Source of the DNA: Achromobacter xylosoxidans
GTDB lineage: Bacteria; Pseudomonadota; Gammaproteobacteria; Burkholderiales; Burkholderiaceae_B
NCBI RefSeq assembly: GCF_001457475.1
Contig: NZ_LN831029.1
Location: 6,696,001-6,760,000 of the forward strand
DNA: 64,000 nt
Direction of reading: 5' to 3'
Positions within the stretch are counted from its first letter, which is position 1. Each line of letters begins with the position of its first letter. The translations under genes were made by a program, and so were the position numbers. The notes under the pieces were generated by a model, which did not search any database, had not been told where the DNA came from, and saw only the letters and a list, made by a program, of their open reading frames with translations. Shown piece after piece: positions 11,100 through 21,389 of this stretch.

Positions 11100-11446
11100 C
11101 AGTCTCTCTTGTTCTGCACGGCGGCCGTCTGCTGGCGCACCCAGTCGAGATAGGGCGCGGCGCCGCCGATGACCGGCAGCACGATGATTTCGGGCACGTC
11201 GTAGGGATGCATCTGCGCCAGGGCCTGGACCACGGCCTGGTGGCGCGCGTAGGTGGTCTTGATGTGGATGGGGATTTCCTCGGCCCCTTCCACCTCGCCT
11301 TGCCACTGGTAGATGGACAGACCCGGCGCGCCAAGGTTCACGCAGGCCGCCAGGCCATCTTCGACCAGCACGTGGGCGATACGCTTGGCCAGCAACAGAT
11401 CCGGCGCGTTGCTGATGACCAGCACGACGTCGTCATCGCGCAACAT
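11099..11446 (-). CDS. cutA: Divalent-cation tolerance protein CutA
   Basis: A 115-residue protein of the small trimeric CutA1 family, linked genetically to copper and other divalent metal tolerance. Family motifs are visible: the CVNLG segment, the YQWQGEVE strand and the MHPYDVPEI motif. The ATG at 11446 is preceded by a strong AGGAGG Shine-Dalgarno on the minus strand, which decides the start over a much longer open frame running into the divergent HIT gene. First gene of the cutA-dsbD operon. Confidence 0.95.
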   Translation of the reverse strand: MLRDDDVVLVISNAPDLLLAKRIAHVLVEDGLAACVNLGAPGLSIYQWQGEVEGAEEIPIHIKTTYARHQAVVQALAQMHPYDVPEIIVLPVIGGAAPYLDWVRQQTAAVQNKRD

Positions 11447-11564
11447 GGAGCCTCCTGGGAATACCCGTGTCGGATGTAACTCGGGGTATTTTATCGATAT
11501 TGCCGCCCGCGTCCGCCCGCAATCGGACCCGCGGCCACCGCATTCCATTCCCACCGAGGCAAGC

Positions 11565-12002
11565 ATGTCCGATAACTGCCTGTTCTGCCGCATCGCCCGC
11601 CACGAGATACCGGCCCACATCATCCACGAAGACGACCGCCTGATGGCGTTCCTGGACATCCAGCCGGTGCGCCCCGGACACACGCTCATCATTCCCAAGC
11701 AGCACTATCCGTACTACGAAGACATGCCCGCCGACCTGGCCGGCCACATCGTCAACCTGGGGCAGAAGCTGGGCCGCCACATGAAGCGGCTGTATGGCGT
11801 GGACCGCGTCGGCTTCGCCTTCACCGGCATCCACGTCGCGCATACCCATGCGCACGTGATCCCCATGCACCATCCGCAGGACGTGACCTCGACGCAGTAC
11901 ATCGAGCAGCAGGACCTGACCTTCCGCATGCCGCCCCAGGCGCCCCAGGAGGCGCTGGCGGCCACCGCCGCGCAGTTGCGGGGCGAACTGCACGCTTCGT
12001 AG
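11565..12002 (+). CDS. HIT-family nucleotide-binding protein
   Basis: A 145-residue histidine-triad protein. The catalytic motif HTHAHVIPMH and the N-terminal CLFCRI (a zinc-type pair of cysteines often seen in this family) are present, as is the EDDRLMAFLDI strand. HIT proteins hydrolyse or transfer nucleotide monophosphates; the substrate is not evident. The ATG at 11565 is chosen because it starts exactly at the family N-terminus. It is divergent from cutA with a 118-bp gap. Confidence 0.93.
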   Translation: MSDNCLFCRIARHEIPAHIIHEDDRLMAFLDIQPVRPGHTLIIPKQHYPYYEDMPADLAGHIVNLGQKLGRHMKRLYGVDRVGFAFTGIHVAHTHAHVIPMHHPQDVTSTQYIEQQDLTFRMPPQAPQEALAATAAQLRGELHAS

Positions 12003-12054
12003 CGATCGGCGCGCCTGCGCCGCCAGGGCGCCCCGCGCGCGCCGCGCAAAAAAA

Positions 12055-12084
12055 ACAAGGGCGGGTCCGAAGACCCGCCCTTGT
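12055..12084 (-). terminator. Terminator at the end of the alpha operon (after rplQ)
   Basis: A 13-bp perfect stem (12055-12067 with 12072-12084) and a 4-nt loop. Eight A residues on its left read as a U-run on the minus strand, 20 bp past the rplQ stop. It also lies downstream of the convergent HIT gene. Confidence 0.92.
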
Positions 12085-12105
12085 CGCTTATCTAGACACC
12101 GAAAC

Positions 12106-12498
12106 TTATTCGGCGCTGTCCTCAGCGGACTCATCGACTTCCGGACGGTCGACCAGCTCCATGAAAGCCATGGGAGCGTTGTCGCCTTGACGGAAACCCA
12201 TCTTCAGCACGCGGGTGTAGCCGCCGTTGCGGGCCGCGTAGCGCGGGCCGATTTCGGCGAAGAGCTTCACCACGGCGTCGCGATCGCGCAGACGGGCAAA
12301 AGCCAGACGCTTGTTCGCGAGGGTGGGTTCTTTACCCAGCGTGATCAGGGGTTCGATGACGCGGCGCAGTTCTTTCGCCTTGGGCAGCGTGGTCTTGATG
12401 GCTTCGTGGGTGATCAACGAAACGGCCATGTTGCGGAACATGGCAAGACGGTGACTGCTGGTGCGGTTGAGCTTACGCAAGCCATTACCGTGACGCAT
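12106..12498 (-). CDS. rplQ: 50S ribosomal protein L17
   Basis: A 130-residue L17, last gene of the alpha cluster. The conserved N-terminus [17 protein letters not shown] is complete. L17 binds near the polypeptide exit tunnel of the 50S subunit. It is separated from rpoA by an unusually long 187-bp gap with two hairpins, and is followed by a strong terminator. Confidence 0.98.
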   Translation of the reverse strand: MRHGNGLRKLNRTSSHRLAMFRNMAVSLITHEAIKTTLPKAKELRRVIEPLITLGKEPTLANKRLAFARLRDRDAVVKLFAEIGPRYAARNGGYTRVLKMGFRQGDNAPMAFMELVDRPEVDESAEDSAE

Positions 12499-12620
12499 GA
12501 TAAGTATCCTTTGAATCTAGTGAAGGCGTTTCCGCCATCGGGTTATCCGGCTCTTCTATCGACCTGCAACCAGGCCGCGGTCCGGTGGAAAACGGTGCAT
12601 TTTACGACGGTTTCGCAAAC

Positions 12621-12672
12621 CGCCCGGCGGCAAGGCCGGGCGCCGCGGGAAGCGCCCCCGCGACAGGGGCGC
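12621..12672 (-). other. Pair of hairpins in the rpoA-rplQ gap
   Basis: Two GC-rich inverted repeats, 12621-12628/12635-12642 (8-bp stem) and 12652-12658/12666-12672 (7-bp stem), lie immediately after the rpoA stop. Neither is followed by a good U-tract on the minus strand, so a role in mRNA processing or stability fits better than termination. This is an inference. Confidence 0.55.
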
Positions 12673-12685
12673 CACCCTTCAAGAC

Positions 12686-13672
12686 TTACGGACGCTCCAG
12701 GCCCAGCGGGGGCCAGTTTTCGAGCTTCATGCCCAGCGTCAGGCCGCGTGCGGCCAGCACTTCCTTGATCTCGTTGAGCGACTTGCGACCCAGGTTCGGG
12801 GTCTTGAGCAGTTCGTTCTCGGTACGCTGGATCAGGTCGCCGATGTAGTAGATGTTTTCGGCCTTCAGGCAGTTGGCCGAACGCACGGTCAGTTCCAGGT
12901 CGTCGACCGGACGCAGCAGGACCGGGTCGATCTGCGGCGTGCCGCGGACCGGGGCTTCGTACGAATCGCCGGCGCCTTCCAGGGCGGCGAAGACCGAGAT
13001 CTGGTCCATCAGGATGCGGGCCGACTGGCGCACCGCTTCCTCGGGCGAGATGACGCCGTTGGTTTCGATGTCCAGCACCAGCTTGTCCAGGTCGGTGCGC
13101 TGTTCCACGCGGGCGCTTTCAACCGCGTAGCTGACGCGGCGGACCGGGCTGAACGAGGCGTCCAGGACGATGCGGCCGATGGTGTGGGTGCGGTCTTCCG
13201 ACAGCGCGCGCACGTTGCCCGGCACGTAGCCACGGCCCTTTTCGACCTTGATCTGCATTTCCAGCTTGCCCGCGTCCGTCAGGTTGCAGATGGCGTGGCC
13301 GGGGTTGATGATCTCGACGTCGTGCGGCAGCTCGATGTCGCTGGCCAGCACGGTGCCGGCGCCGGTCTTGCGCAGGACCAGGGTGACTTCGTCACGGTTG
13401 TGCAGCTTGAAGACCACGCCCTTCAGGTTCAGCAGGATGTCGACGACATCTTCGCGAACGCCCGGGATGGTCGAGTATTCGTGCACCACGCCCGTCATCT
13501 GGACTTCGGTCGGCGCGTAGCCGGTCATCGAAGACAGCAGGATGCGGCGCAGGGCGTTGCCCAGCGTATGGCCGTAGCCGCGCTCGAACGGCTCCATCAC
13601 GATCTTGGCATGGTGGGTGCCGACCGGTTCGACTTCAATGGAGCGCGGCTTCAGGAAACCTTGAGTGGACAT
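12686..13672 (-). CDS. rpoA: RNA polymerase alpha subunit
   Basis: A 328-residue alpha subunit. The N-terminal dimerisation domain (for example [18 protein letters not shown]) and the C-terminal domain that contacts UP elements and activators ([15 protein letters not shown] through [12 protein letters not shown]) are both complete. It lies inside the alpha ribosomal cluster as in most bacteria, but here it has long flanks, 212 bp to rpsD and 187 bp to rplQ, against 2-43 bp elsewhere in the cluster. Confidence 0.98.
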   Translation of the reverse strand: MSTQGFLKPRSIEVEPVGTHHAKIVMEPFERGYGHTLGNALRRILLSSMTGYAPTEVQMTGVVHEYSTIPGVREDVVDILLNLKGVVFKLHNRDEVTLVLRKTGAGTVLASDIELPHDVEIINPGHAICNLTDAGKLEMQIKVEKGRGYVPGNVRALSEDRTHTIGRIVLDASFSPVRRVSYAVESARVEQRTDLDKLVLDIETNGVISPEEAVRQSARILMDQISVFAALEGAGDSYEAPVRGTPQIDPVLLRPVDDLELTVRSANCLKAENIYYIGDLIQRTENELLKTPNLGRKSLNEIKEVLAARGLTLGMKLENWPPLGLERP

Positions 13673-13745
13673 GTACTGTGTTCCTTTTCAATACCCTCGG
13701 CTCGTTACACCGATAAGGCTGATGGACAGGTTGAAACGTGAAACG

Positions 13746-13812
13746 CGGGCGACGAAAAAGCCGCCCGATACTTACCGCAAAGCCCGCCCCGCCAAATGGC
13801 GGAAAGCGGGCT
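13746..13812 (-). other. Structured gap between rpsD and rpoA
   Basis: Within the 212-bp rpsD-rpoA gap there are two hairpins: 13781-13787/13806-13812 with an inner stem 13789-13793/13798-13802, and 13746-13751/13762-13767. The second has an interior T-run on the minus strand but no trailing one. They could tune the level of alpha relative to ribosomal proteins; no function is proven. Confidence 0.5.
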
Positions 13813-13884
13813 GCTGCGAGACTTGCAAACCGGTCGCGAAACCAGCTCGCCAGCACCTTGCGAAGGAGGCGCCGGCAGGCGTGA

Positions 13885-14508
13885 TTAACGCGAGTACAGT
13901 TCGACGACCATCGATTCGTTGATGTCGCGAGCGACGTCAGCGCGATCGGGGGCCGACTTGAACGTGCCGGTCAGCTTGGTCGTGTCGACTTCCACCCACT
14001 GGGGGATGCCGATGCTGGTGGCCAGGTCGAGCGATTCCTTGATGCGGCCTTGCTTCTTGGCCTTTTCGCGGATCGAGATGACGTCGCCAGCCTTGACCAG
14101 CATCGAAGCGATGTCGGCGGTGTGGCCGTTCAGTTCGATGGCGCGGTGGCTCACCAGCTGGCGAGCTTCGGCGCGGGTCGAGCCGAAGCCCATGCGGTAG
14201 ACGACGTTGTCCAGGCGCGATTCCAGCAGCTGGATCAGCGTTTCGCCGGTGTTGCCACGGCGACGCTCGGCTTCAGCGAAGTACTTGCGGAATTGCTTTT
14301 CCAGCACGCCGTACATGCGCTTGAGCTTTTGCTTTTCGCGCAGCTGCAGGCCGTAGTCGGAAGTGCGGGCACCCGAAGTGCGGCCGTGTTGGCCAGGCTT
14401 GGAATCCAGCTTGCACTTGGAATCCAGCGAGCGGCGGGCGCTCTTCAGGAACAGGTCAGTACCCTCGCGGCGCGAGAGCTTGCATTTGGGTCCAATATAA
14501 CGTGCCAT
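13885..14508 (-). CDS. rpsD: 30S ribosomal protein S4
   Basis: A 207-residue S4, the primary 16S rRNA binder of the 5' domain and the known translational repressor of the alpha operon in E. coli. The N-terminus [16 protein letters not shown] and the S4 RNA-binding core ([21 protein letters not shown] is split over this region) are intact. It lacks the four-cysteine zinc site found in some S4 proteins, having a single Cys9 in the N-terminal region. It starts 11 bp after rpsK. Confidence 0.98.
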   Translation of the reverse strand: MARYIGPKCKLSRREGTDLFLKSARRSLDSKCKLDSKPGQHGRTSGARTSDYGLQLREKQKLKRMYGVLEKQFRKYFAEAERRRGNTGETLIQLLESRLDNVVYRMGFGSTRAEARQLVSHRAIELNGHTADIASMLVKAGDVISIREKAKKQGRIKESLDLATSIGIPQWVEVDTTKLTGTFKSAPDRADVARDINESMVVELYSR

Positions 14509-14519
14509 GTGGATTCCCT

Positions 14520-14921
14520 TTAGATACGACGACGCTTCGGCGGACGGCAGCCGTTGTGCGGAACGGGCGTGATGTCGGCGATGGACGAGATCTTGATGCC
14601 CAGCGCGTTCAGCGCGCGGACCGACGATTCACGGCCGGGGCCGGGGCCCTTGATACGCACTTCCAGCGTCTTGATGCCGTATTCCAGCGCAACGCGGCCA
14701 GCCGTTTCAGCGGCAACCTGCGCGGCGAACGGAGTCGACTTGCGCGAACCCTTGAAGCCGGCACCGCCCGACGTGGCCCACGACAAAGCGTTGCCCTGAC
14801 GGTCGGTGATGGTGATGATGGTGTTGTTGAACGAAGCGTGAACGTGCGCGATGCCGTCCGAGACGTTCTTCTTGACCTTTTTGCGCACGCGCGAAGCGCC
14901 GCTGGTGGAAGCTTTCGCCAT
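14520..14921 (-). CDS. rpsK: 30S ribosomal protein S11
   Basis: A 133-residue S11, a platform protein of the 30S subunit. The [17 protein letters not shown] segment and the basic C-terminus CRPPKRRRI, which contacts rRNA near the E site, are conserved. It sits 15 bp after rpsM and 11 bp before rpsD within the alpha cluster. Confidence 0.98.
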   Translation of the reverse strand: MAKASTSGASRVRKKVKKNVSDGIAHVHASFNNTIITITDRQGNALSWATSGGAGFKGSRKSTPFAAQVAAETAGRVALEYGIKTLEVRIKGPGPGRESSVRALNALGIKISSIADITPVPHNGCRPPKRRRI

Positions 14922-14936
14922 AATCCAGTTCCTCGA

Positions 14937-15302
14937 TTATTTCTTCAGGGACGCAGCAGCACGACGCGGGCCCTTGCGGGTGCGAGCGTTGGTGCGAGTG
15001 CGCTGGCCGCGCACGGGCAGGCCGCGCTTGTGGCGCATGCCGCGGTAGGTTCCCAGGTCGATCAAACGCTTGATCGAGAGCTGCACTTCACGACGCAGGT
15101 CACCTTCGACCGTGAACACACCAACGTGTTCACGGACGCGTTCCAGCTCAGCGTCGCTCAGATCCTTGACCTTTTTGTCAAACGGGACGTTAGCCGCTTC
15201 GCAGATCTTGCGAGCGCGCGTACGACCGATGCCAAAAATGGCGGTCAGGCCGATCTCGGCGTGCTGATGCGGCGGAATGTTAATGCCAGCAATACGGGCC
15301 AT
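14937..15302 (-). CDS. rpsM: 30S ribosomal protein S13
   Basis: A 121-residue S13 from the head of the 30S subunit, contacting the 50S subunit and P-site tRNA. It begins [10 protein letters not shown], carries the GIGRTRA helix-hairpin and the [16 protein letters not shown] motif, and ends in a Lys-rich tail. It starts 43 bp after rpmJ. Confidence 0.98.
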   Translation of the reverse strand: MARIAGINIPPHQHAEIGLTAIFGIGRTRARKICEAANVPFDKKVKDLSDAELERVREHVGVFTVEGDLRREVQLSIKRLIDLGTYRGMRHKRGLPVRGQRTRTNARTRKGPRRAAASLKK

Positions 15303-15345
15303 GACTGTTCCTTGAATAAATCCGTTGCGTAGTCGCTAACCCGAG

Positions 15346-15459
15346 TTAGCCTTGACGCTGCTTGTGACGCGGGTCGGTGCAGATAACGCGCACCACGCCG
15401 TGACGTTTGATAACTTTGCAGTTGCGGCAGATCCGCTTAACCGATGCCATTACTTTCAT
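15346..15459 (-). CDS. rpmJ: 50S ribosomal protein L36 (zinc-type)
   Basis: A 37-residue L36 that begins [15 protein letters not shown]. The zinc ligands Cys11, Cys14, Cys27 and His32 are all present, so this is the zinc-binding paralogue; the zinc-free form, if it exists, must be elsewhere. It is located 34 bp after infA and 43 bp before rpsM, its usual place at the spc-alpha junction. A GGAG-like site lies just upstream of the ATG at 15459. Confidence 0.97.
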
Positions 15460-15493
15460 GGTTGACTCCTAATTTTCCGTAATCCGGTTCCGC

Positions 15494-15712
15494 TCATTTG
15501 GAGCGGAAAACTATCCTGGCTCGCGTCAGGTCATAGGGCGTGAGCTCCACTTTGACCTTGTCACCCGGCAGGATCCGGATGTAATGCATACGCATCTTGC
15601 CGGAAATATGGCCCAACACCACGTGGCCGCTTTCAAGCTTGACGCGAAATGTCGCGTTCGGGAGGTTCTCAAGAACCTCGCCTTCCATCGGAATGACTTC
15701 GTCCTTGGGCAT
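15494..15712 (-). CDS. infA: Translation initiation factor IF-1
   Basis: A 72-residue S1/OB-fold protein that occupies the ribosomal A site during initiation. It begins [13 protein letters not shown] and contains [17 protein letters not shown]. In E. coli infA is elsewhere; here it sits between secY and rpmJ, the arrangement common in Betaproteobacteria and Gram-positives. It starts 6 bp after secY. Confidence 0.97.
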   Translation of the reverse strand: MPKDEVIPMEGEVLENLPNATFRVKLESGHVVLGHISGKMRMHYIRILPGDKVKVELTPYDLTRARIVFRSK

Positions 15713-15718
15713 TTTCTC

Positions 15719-17044
15719 TTACCGCATCGGCAAACCCGCGCCCTTGAAGTTGGCCTTCTTGAGCAGCGAGTCGTACTGGTGAGACATCATGTAGGCCTGG
15801 ACCTGCGCCATGAAATCCATCGTCACCACCACAATAATCAACAGAGACGTACCACCGAAGTAGAAGGGAACGTTCCAGCGCATCACCAAGAATTCCGGCA
15901 ACAGGCACACCAACGTGATGTAGATGGCACCTGCGAGCGTCAAACGCATCAGGATCTTGTCGATGTAGCGCGCCGTTTGCTCGCCCGGACGGATGCCCGG
16001 AACAAACGCACCACTCTTCTTCAGGTTGTCCGCCGTTTCGCGGCTGTTGAACACCAGAGCCGTGTAGAAAAAGCAGAAGAAAATGATCGCGACCGAGTAC
16101 AGCGTGATGTAGAGCGGTTGACGAGGCGACAGGGCCGCGGCCAGGTCGCTGAGCCAACGCATGTTCTCACTGCTGGAGAACCAGCTCGTGATCGTTGCCG
16201 GGAACAGGATGATCGACGACGCGAAGATCGGCGGAATCACCCCGGCCATGTTCAGCTTCAGCGGCAGGTGCGAGCTCTGACCACCGTAGACCTTGTTGCC
16301 GACCTGACGCTTGGCGTAGTTCACCGTGATCTTGCGCTGTCCGCGTTCCACGAACACCACAAAAGCGGTAACCAGCACCACCAGAGCCACGATGAACAGT
16401 GCCGACAGCACGGACATCGCGTTGGTGCGGACCAGGTCCAACAGTGCAGCCAGCGCCGCGGGCAGACCCGCCACGATACCTGCGAAGATCAGGATGGAAA
16501 TCCCGTTGCCGAGACCGCGTTCCGTGATCTGCTCACCCAGCCACATGACGAACATGGTGCCGGTGACCAGCGTCACGACGGTCGTGAAGCGAAACAGCAT
16601 GCCCGGATCGATCACCAGTCCCTGCTGGGACTCAAGCGCCACCGAAATGCCCACAGCCTGCACCAGCGCCAGCACGACCGTGCCATAGCGGGTGTATTGG
16701 GTAATCTTCCGACGACCGGCCTCGCCCTCTTTCTTGAGCGCTTCCAGCGACGGCACCACCACCGACATCAACTGCATGATGATGGATGCCGAAATGTACG
16801 GCATGATCCCCAGGGCAAAAATCGAGAAGCGCGAGAGCGCCCCGCCCGAGAACATGTTGAACAGGCCCAGGATCCCGCCCTGGTTCTGGCGGAACAGGTC
16901 CGCCAGCGCGTCCGGGTTGATACCCGGAACGGGGATGTGTGTACCCAAACGGTAAACCACCAGGGCGAGCACCAGGAACACGAGGCGGCGCTTGAGGTCG
17001 CCGTACCGCGTTCCGGTTTTACCCAATGCCTGCGCGTTAGCCAC
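15719..17044 (-). CDS. secY: Preprotein translocase subunit SecY
   Basis: A 441-residue channel subunit of the SecYEG translocon with ten transmembrane segments. Conserved elements include the first loop [13 protein letters not shown], the lateral gate region [23 protein letters not shown] (split here), and the cytoplasmic loop [12 protein letters not shown]. The start is GTG at 17044, supported by a GAGGTGA Shine-Dalgarno 6 nt upstream. Its partner secE is in this window at 62804-63184. Confidence 0.97.
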   Translation of the reverse strand: MANAQALGKTGTRYGDLKRRLVFLVLALVVYRLGTHIPVPGINPDALADLFRQNQGGILGLFNMFSGGALSRFSIFALGIMPYISASIIMQLMSVVVPSLEALKKEGEAGRRKITQYTRYGTVVLALVQAVGISVALESQQGLVIDPGMLFRFTTVVTLVTGTMFVMWLGEQITERGLGNGISILIFAGIVAGLPAALAALLDLVRTNAMSVLSALFIVALVVLVTAFVVFVERGQRKITVNYAKRQVGNKVYGGQSSHLPLKLNMAGVIPPIFASSIILFPATITSWFSSSENMRWLSDLAAALSPRQPLYITLYSVAIIFFCFFYTALVFNSRETADNLKKSGAFVPGIRPGEQTARYIDKILMRLTLAGAIYITLVCLLPEFLVMRWNVPFYFGGTSLLIIVVVTMDFMAQVQAYMMSHQYDSLLKKANFKGAGLPMR

Positions 17045-17058
17045 TCGTCACCTCGTGA

Positions 17059-17499
17059 TCAAGCAAGCGAGCCGCCCGCGGCTTCGATGGCGGCGCGAGC
17101 GCCAGCCGTCGCGGTAATGCCCTTGAGCACGACCTTGCGCGAGAGTTCACCCGACTTGATGACCTTGGCGTAACGAACCGCCTGGCCAATCACGCCAGCC
17201 GCCTTCAGCACTTGCACGTCGATTTCGTCGACGGGCACGGCTTGCAGGTCCGACAGACGGACTTCGGCGTACAGGTGCTGACCCAGCGGGGTGAAACCAC
17301 GCTTGGGCAGGCGACGCTGCAGCGGCATTTGACCGCCTTCGAAGCCAACCTTATGGAAACCGCCCGAACGCGACTTCTGACCCTTGTGACCACGGCCGGC
17401 GGTCTTACCCAGACCCGAACCGATGCCACGGCCGACGCGGCGCTTGGCGTGCTTGCTGCCCTCGGCGGGCTTCAGCGTATTAAGTTGCATATCCGACAT
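17059..17499 (-). CDS. rplO: 50S ribosomal protein L15
   Basis: A 146-residue L15, a late-assembling large-subunit protein. The Gly/Arg-rich N-terminus ([19 protein letters not shown]) and [20 protein letters not shown] are typical. It follows rpmD by 9 bp and precedes secY by 14 bp, the standard order. Confidence 0.98.
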   Translation of the reverse strand: MSDMQLNTLKPAEGSKHAKRRVGRGIGSGLGKTAGRGHKGQKSRSGGFHKVGFEGGQMPLQRRLPKRGFTPLGQHLYAEVRLSDLQAVPVDEIDVQVLKAAGVIGQAVRYAKVIKSGELSRKVVLKGITATAGARAAIEAAGGSLA

Positions 17500-17508
17500 G
17501 GTGATTCC

Positions 17509-17694
17509 TTAGGCTTCCGAGACGGAAACGAGATAATCCACCTTACGGATCATCCCACGCACCTCGGGCGTATCGACCAGCACGCGGCTGCTGTTGATAC
17601 GGCCCAAGCCCAGACCGCGAACCGTGTCACGGTGCGATTGCTTGGTACCGATCACGGAGCGCACGAGGGTCACTTTGATCTGCTTCTGAGCCAT
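17509..17694 (-). CDS. rpmD: 50S ribosomal protein L30
   Basis: A 61-residue L30, the short bacterial form ([24 protein letters not shown]). Starts 3 bp after rpsE and ends 9 bp before rplO. Confidence 0.98.
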   Translation of the reverse strand: MAQKQIKVTLVRSVIGTKQSHRDTVRGLGLGRINSSRVLVDTPEVRGMIRKVDYLVSVSEA

Positions 17695-17697
17695 GAT

Positions 17698-18219
17698 TTA
17701 CCCCAGGATCTCTTCGACGGTCTTGCCGCGCTTGGCAGCAACATCCGCCGGGGTCAGGGAGGCGCGCAGGCCATTCAACGTGGCGCGAACCATGTTGTAG
17801 GGGTTGCTCGAGCCCAGGCTCTTGGCAACCACGTTACGCACACCCATCACTTCGAAAATAGCGCGCATCGGGCCGCCGGCGATGACGCCGGTACCTTCAG
17901 CAGCGGGCGAAATCAGCACGGTGGCGGCGCCATGCTTGCCGACCACGGTGTGGTGCAGCGTGCCGTTCTTCAGGGCCACCTTGAACATGCCGCGACGGGC
18001 CTGTTCCATAGCCTTCTGAACCGACACCGGCACTTCACGCGCCTTGCCCTTGCCCATGCCGACGCGACCATCGCCATCGCCAACCACGGTCAGCGCGGCA
18101 AAGCTCATGGTGCGACCACCCTTGACCACTTTGCTCACGCGGTTGACCGCGATCATCTTTTCGCGGAGGCCGTCATCGTTCTCTTTTTCCGCGGCGTTCT
18201 TGCCTTGTACTTTAGCCAT
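17698..18219 (-). CDS. rpsE: 30S ribosomal protein S5
   Basis: A 173-residue S5, which shapes the mRNA entry channel and decoding fidelity. The N-terminal double-stranded RNA-binding fold ([18 protein letters not shown]) and the [14 protein letters not shown] loop are present, as is the C-terminal [13 protein letters not shown]. The loop where spectinomycin resistance mutations occur (KVVKGG) appears wild type. Gaps are 15 bp to rplR and 3 bp to rpmD. Confidence 0.98.
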   Translation of the reverse strand: MAKVQGKNAAEKENDDGLREKMIAVNRVSKVVKGGRTMSFAALTVVGDGDGRVGMGKGKAREVPVSVQKAMEQARRGMFKVALKNGTLHHTVVGKHGAATVLISPAAEGTGVIAGGPMRAIFEVMGVRNVVAKSLGSSNPYNMVRATLNGLRASLTPADVAAKRGKTVEEILG

Positions 18220-18234
18220 TTGACAGATCCTCGC

Positions 18235-18600
18235 TTAGAACTTCAGGCCGGCTTCACGCGCGGCGTCGGCCAGCGCTTTCACGCGGCCATGGTAACGAAA
18301 GCCCGAGCGATCGAAAGCGACCAGTTCGATACCGGCAGCCTTGGCCTTTTCGGCCACGCGCTTGCCAACCAGCGAAGCGGCGGCCTTGTTGCCACCTTGG
18401 CCGGTCTGGCCAGCCAGCTGGGCGCGCACTTCGGCTTCCACCGTCGAGGCGCTGACCAGAACGCGATCGCCTTCCGGCGAAATGATATTGGCGTAGATGT
18501 GCTGGTTCGAGCGGAAAACCGAGAGGCGATGAACGCGCAGCTCGTTGATCTTCCGGCGGGTCGGAACCGCACGACGCAAACGGGAAACTTTTTTGTCCAT
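18235..18600 (-). CDS. rplR: 50S ribosomal protein L18
   Basis: A 121-residue L18, one of the 5S rRNA-binding proteins. Conserved segments are the basic N-terminus ([12 protein letters not shown]), [13 protein letters not shown] and the C-terminal [24 protein letters not shown]. It follows rplF by 21 bp. Confidence 0.98.
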   Translation of the reverse strand: MDKKVSRLRRAVPTRRKINELRVHRLSVFRSNQHIYANIISPEGDRVLVSASTVEAEVRAQLAGQTGQGGNKAAASLVGKRVAEKAKAAGIELVAFDRSGFRYHGRVKALADAAREAGLKF

Positions 18601-18621
18601 GATTCGTCCTTGCGTGCGCCG

Positions 18622-19155
18622 TTATTTCTTCTTGGTTTCTTTGATGACGACGCGTTCGTCCGAGTAACGCACGCCCTTGCCCTTGTAGGGTTCGGGTTCG
18701 CGGTACGCGCGGATTTCAGCGGCCACCTGGCCGACGACTTGCTTGTTGGAGCCCTTGATGACGATTTCCGTCTGGGTGGGGCATTCGGCCTTGATGCCGG
18801 CCGGCAACTTGTGCAAAACGTCGTGCGAGAAACCGAGCTGCAGCTTAACGGCGTCGCCTTGAACCGAGGCGCGGTAACCCACGCCAACCAGGTTCAGCTT
18901 GCGCTCGAAACCCTTGCTCACGCCGTTGACCATGTTGGCCACCAGCGCGCGCACGGTACCCGACATGGCGTTGGCGTGACGGGTTTCGTTGGCGGCGACA
19001 AACGTCAGCTTGCCGTTGTCCAACTGAACCGTGACGTCGCCAGTCAGGGCCTGGGTCAGGGAACCCAGCGGGCCCTTGACGGTGATCTGATCCTGCTTGA
19101 TGTCGGCTTCGACACCCTTGGGCAGGTCGACCGGATACTTAGCGATACGTGACAT
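18622..19155 (-). CDS. rplF: 50S ribosomal protein L6
   Basis: A 177-residue L6, located near the sarcin-ricin loop and factor-binding site. The two L6 repeats are complete, with the C-terminal signature [11 protein letters not shown]. It begins [16 protein letters not shown], 12 bp after rpsH. Confidence 0.98.
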   Translation of the reverse strand: MSRIAKYPVDLPKGVEADIKQDQITVKGPLGSLTQALTGDVTVQLDNGKLTFVAANETRHANAMSGTVRALVANMVNGVSKGFERKLNLVGVGYRASVQGDAVKLQLGFSHDVLHKLPAGIKAECPTQTEIVIKGSNKQVVGQVAAEIRAYREPEPYKGKGVRYSDERVVIKETKKK

Positions 19156-19167
19156 TCGAATTTCTCC

Positions 19168-19563
19168 TTAGGCCACGTAGCACAGCACTTCGCCGCCGAC
19201 GCCGTTGGCGCGAGCCTTACGGTCGGTCATGACGCCGCGCGAGGTCGACACGATAGCCACGCCCAGGCCGTTCATGACCTGAGGAATGCTGGTACGGCCC
19301 TTGTAGATACGCAGACCGGGGCGCGAAACGCGTTCGATGCGCTCGATGACCGGACGACCAGCGTAGTACTTCAGGGTGATCTCGAGCTCAGGCTTGGCCT
19401 GGGTGCCCTTGATTTCAAAGCTGTCGATGTAGCCTTCGTCCTTCAGCACGGCGGCAATGGCCGCCTTCAGCTTCGAGGAGGGCATGCTCACCGTAACTTT
19501 GTCCACTTGCTGCGCATTGCGAATGCGGGTCAGCATATCGGCGATGGGATCGCTCATGCTCAT
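19168..19563 (-). CDS. rpsH: 30S ribosomal protein S8
   Basis: A 131-residue S8, a primary 16S rRNA binder and, in E. coli, the translational repressor of the spc operon. The start at 19563 ([17 protein letters not shown]) gives the family N-terminus; an upstream in-frame start at 19608 would overlap the end of rpsN. The C-terminal [24 protein letters not shown] is intact. Confidence 0.97.
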   Translation of the reverse strand: MSMSDPIADMLTRIRNAQQVDKVTVSMPSSKLKAAIAAVLKDEGYIDSFEIKGTQAKPELEITLKYYAGRPVIERIERVSRPGLRIYKGRTSIPQVMNGLGVAIVSTSRGVMTDRKARANGVGGEVLCYVA

Positions 19564-19573
19564 ATTCTTTCTC

Positions 19574-19879
19574 CTACCAGCTGGCCTTGGTGATGCCGGG
19601 GATTTCACCCTTCATCGCCATTTCACGCAGTTTGTGGCGCGTCAGGCCGAACTTGCGGAACACACCGCGCGGACGACCGGTGACCACGCAACGGTTACGT
19701 TGACGCGTCGGGTTGGCATTGCGCGGCAGCTGTTGCAGCTTGAGCCGAGCTTGGTAACGTTCTTCGTCGGTCTTCGACTGGTCGTCGATGATCGACTTCA
19801 ACTCAGCGCGCTTGGCGGCGAACTTGTCAGCCAGCTTGGCGCGCTTGATGTCGCGATTGATGAGGGAAAGTTTAGCCAC
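19574..19879 (-). CDS. rpsN: 30S ribosomal protein S14 (long, zinc-free form)
   Basis: A 101-residue S14 of the long type without the CXXC-CXXC zinc site; only one Cys ([10 protein letters not shown]) is present. It belongs to the head of the 30S subunit. The start codon is GTG at 19879. It lies 12 bp after rplE and 10 bp before rpsH. Confidence 0.97.
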   Translation of the reverse strand: MAKLSLINRDIKRAKLADKFAAKRAELKSIIDDQSKTDEERYQARLKLQQLPRNANPTRQRNRCVVTGRPRGVFRKFGLTRHKLREMAMKGEIPGITKASW

Positions 19880-19891
19880 GTCATCAGCCCC

Positions 19892-20431
19892 TTAGTTACG
19901 GAACGGGAAGCTGAAGGCCGTCAACAGCGCCTTGGCTTCTTCGTCGGTCTTCGCGGTGGTGGTGATGCTGATGTTCAGCCCACGCAGCGCGTCGATCTTG
20001 TCGTACTCGATTTCGGGGAAAATGATCTGCTCTTTCACCCCGATGTTGTAGTTGCCACGGCCGTCGAAAGCACGACCCGAGATGCCGCGGAAGTCGCGCA
20101 CGCGAGGCAGCGCAACCGCCACCAGGCGATCCAGGAATTCGTACATGCGTTGACCACGCAGCGTGACCATGCAACCGATCGGGTAGTTTTCGCGGATCTT
20201 GAAACCGGCGATAGCCTTCTTGGTCTTGGTCACGACAGGCTTTTGGCCAGCGATCTTGGTCAGGTCCGAGACAGCGTGCTCGATGACCTTCTTGTCGGCG
20301 ACGGCTTCCGAGACACCCATGTTCAGGGTGATCTTGGTGATGCGCGGCACTTCCATGGCGCTCTTGTAGCCGAACTTGGCCTGCAGGTCGCCAGCGACCT
20401 TGCTCTTGTAGAAATCTTGCAAACGAGACAT
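19892..20431 (-). CDS. rplE: 50S ribosomal protein L5
   Basis: A 179-residue L5, which binds 5S rRNA and contacts P-site tRNA. Motifs include [17 protein letters not shown], the loop [20 protein letters not shown] and the C-terminal EARGLDI equivalent ([19 protein letters not shown], split). Starts 12 bp after rplX. Confidence 0.98.
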   Translation of the reverse strand: MSRLQDFYKSKVAGDLQAKFGYKSAMEVPRITKITLNMGVSEAVADKKVIEHAVSDLTKIAGQKPVVTKTKKAIAGFKIRENYPIGCMVTLRGQRMYEFLDRLVAVALPRVRDFRGISGRAFDGRGNYNIGVKEQIIFPEIEYDKIDALRGLNISITTTAKTDEEAKALLTAFSFPFRN

Positions 20432-20443
20432 GTCTATCGCCCC

Positions 20444-20764
20444 TTACGCCTTGGCGCCGACAACGGCACCATTGGAACGGAACACGCGAACCTTGCGGCC
20501 TTCGACTTCTTGCACGCCGACGCGGTCGCCACGACCGGTGGCGGGGTTGAAGAGCGCCACATTCGAGATGTGGATCGGCATGGTCTTTTCGACGATGCCA
20601 CCCGGGTTGTTGGCCATCGGGTTGGCTTTCACGTGCTTCTTGACGACGTTGACGCCTTCGACCAGGACGTGGTCGGCATCGACGCGCGCCAGCACGGTAC
20701 CGCGACGCTTCTTGTCGCGGCCGGTCAGGACGATGACTTCGTCGCCTTTACGAATGTTGTTCAT
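20444..20764 (-). CDS. rplX: 50S ribosomal protein L24
   Basis: A 106-residue L24, an assembly initiator at the tunnel exit. The KOW motif ([21 protein letters not shown]) opens the protein, and [18 protein letters not shown] follows. It is 11 bp after rplN. Confidence 0.98.
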   Translation of the reverse strand: MNNIRKGDEVIVLTGRDKKRRGTVLARVDADHVLVEGVNVVKKHVKANPMANNPGGIVEKTMPIHISNVALFNPATGRGDRVGVQEVEGRKVRVFRSNGAVVGAKA

Positions 20765-20775
20765 CGTAGGGCTCC

Positions 20776-21144
20776 TTACAGCACTTCCGGGGCCAGCGAC
20801 ACGATCTTCATGAACTTCTCGGTACGCAGTTCACGCGTAACGGGTCCGAAGATGCGGGTGCCGATGGGCTCCAGCTTGGCATTGAGCAACACGGCGGCAT
20901 TGCCACCGAAACGAATCAGCGAACCGTCCTTACGGCGCACGCCCTTGGCGGTACGAACCACCACGGCATTGTAAATTTCGCCTTTCTTGACGCGTCCGCG
21001 CGGAGCCGCATCTTTGACGCTCACCTTGATGATGTCGCCGATACCGGCATAACGGCGCTTGGAGCCACCGAGCACCTTAATGCACATAACATGACGCGCA
21101 CCAGTGTTATCGGCCACGTCCAGCGTGGTCTGCATTTGGATCAT
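20776..21144 (-). CDS. rplN: 50S ribosomal protein L14
   Basis: A 122-residue L14, an interface protein that forms bridges to 16S rRNA. It begins [16 protein letters not shown] and contains [18 protein letters not shown]. Here it is the first gene of its transcription unit: instead of rpsQ, a 352-bp non-coding region with a promoter and then an unrelated hydroxylase gene lie upstream. Confidence 0.98.
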   Translation of the reverse strand: MIQMQTTLDVADNTGARHVMCIKVLGGSKRRYAGIGDIIKVSVKDAAPRGRVKKGEIYNAVVVRTAKGVRRKDGSLIRFGGNAAVLLNAKLEPIGTRIFGPVTRELRTEKFMKIVSLAPEVL

Positions 21145-21389
21145 GATTTTTCCTGTTCCAACTTAACTGGAAATACGGTTTTCCCCAAAAAAGGGAACAC
21201 TGCAATTCCTGCCAGTTTTGGTCCCGTCAGGTCAGCCGCCCTGCTTTGTTGCTGGCTGGTCTTGAGCTTTCGCCCTGAAACCATCAGCTGGTGGCAACGC
21301 AACGACCCTGGGTTGAAATCCTGCGGGTATTCCCCCAACACGTTGGCCCGGCTAGTTCCAGGCCAATCGACAATCTGGGAAAGCTGACC
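21145..21389 (-). other. Long 5' leader of the rplN (spc) operon
   Basis: About 245 non-coding bases lie between the predicted -10 element and the rplN start. No convincing ORF is present. A weak hairpin near 21177-21197 (TTCCC/GGGAA arms around an A6/T6 loop) is the only obvious fold. Whether it serves ribosomal-protein feedback cannot be told from sequence. Confidence 0.5.
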
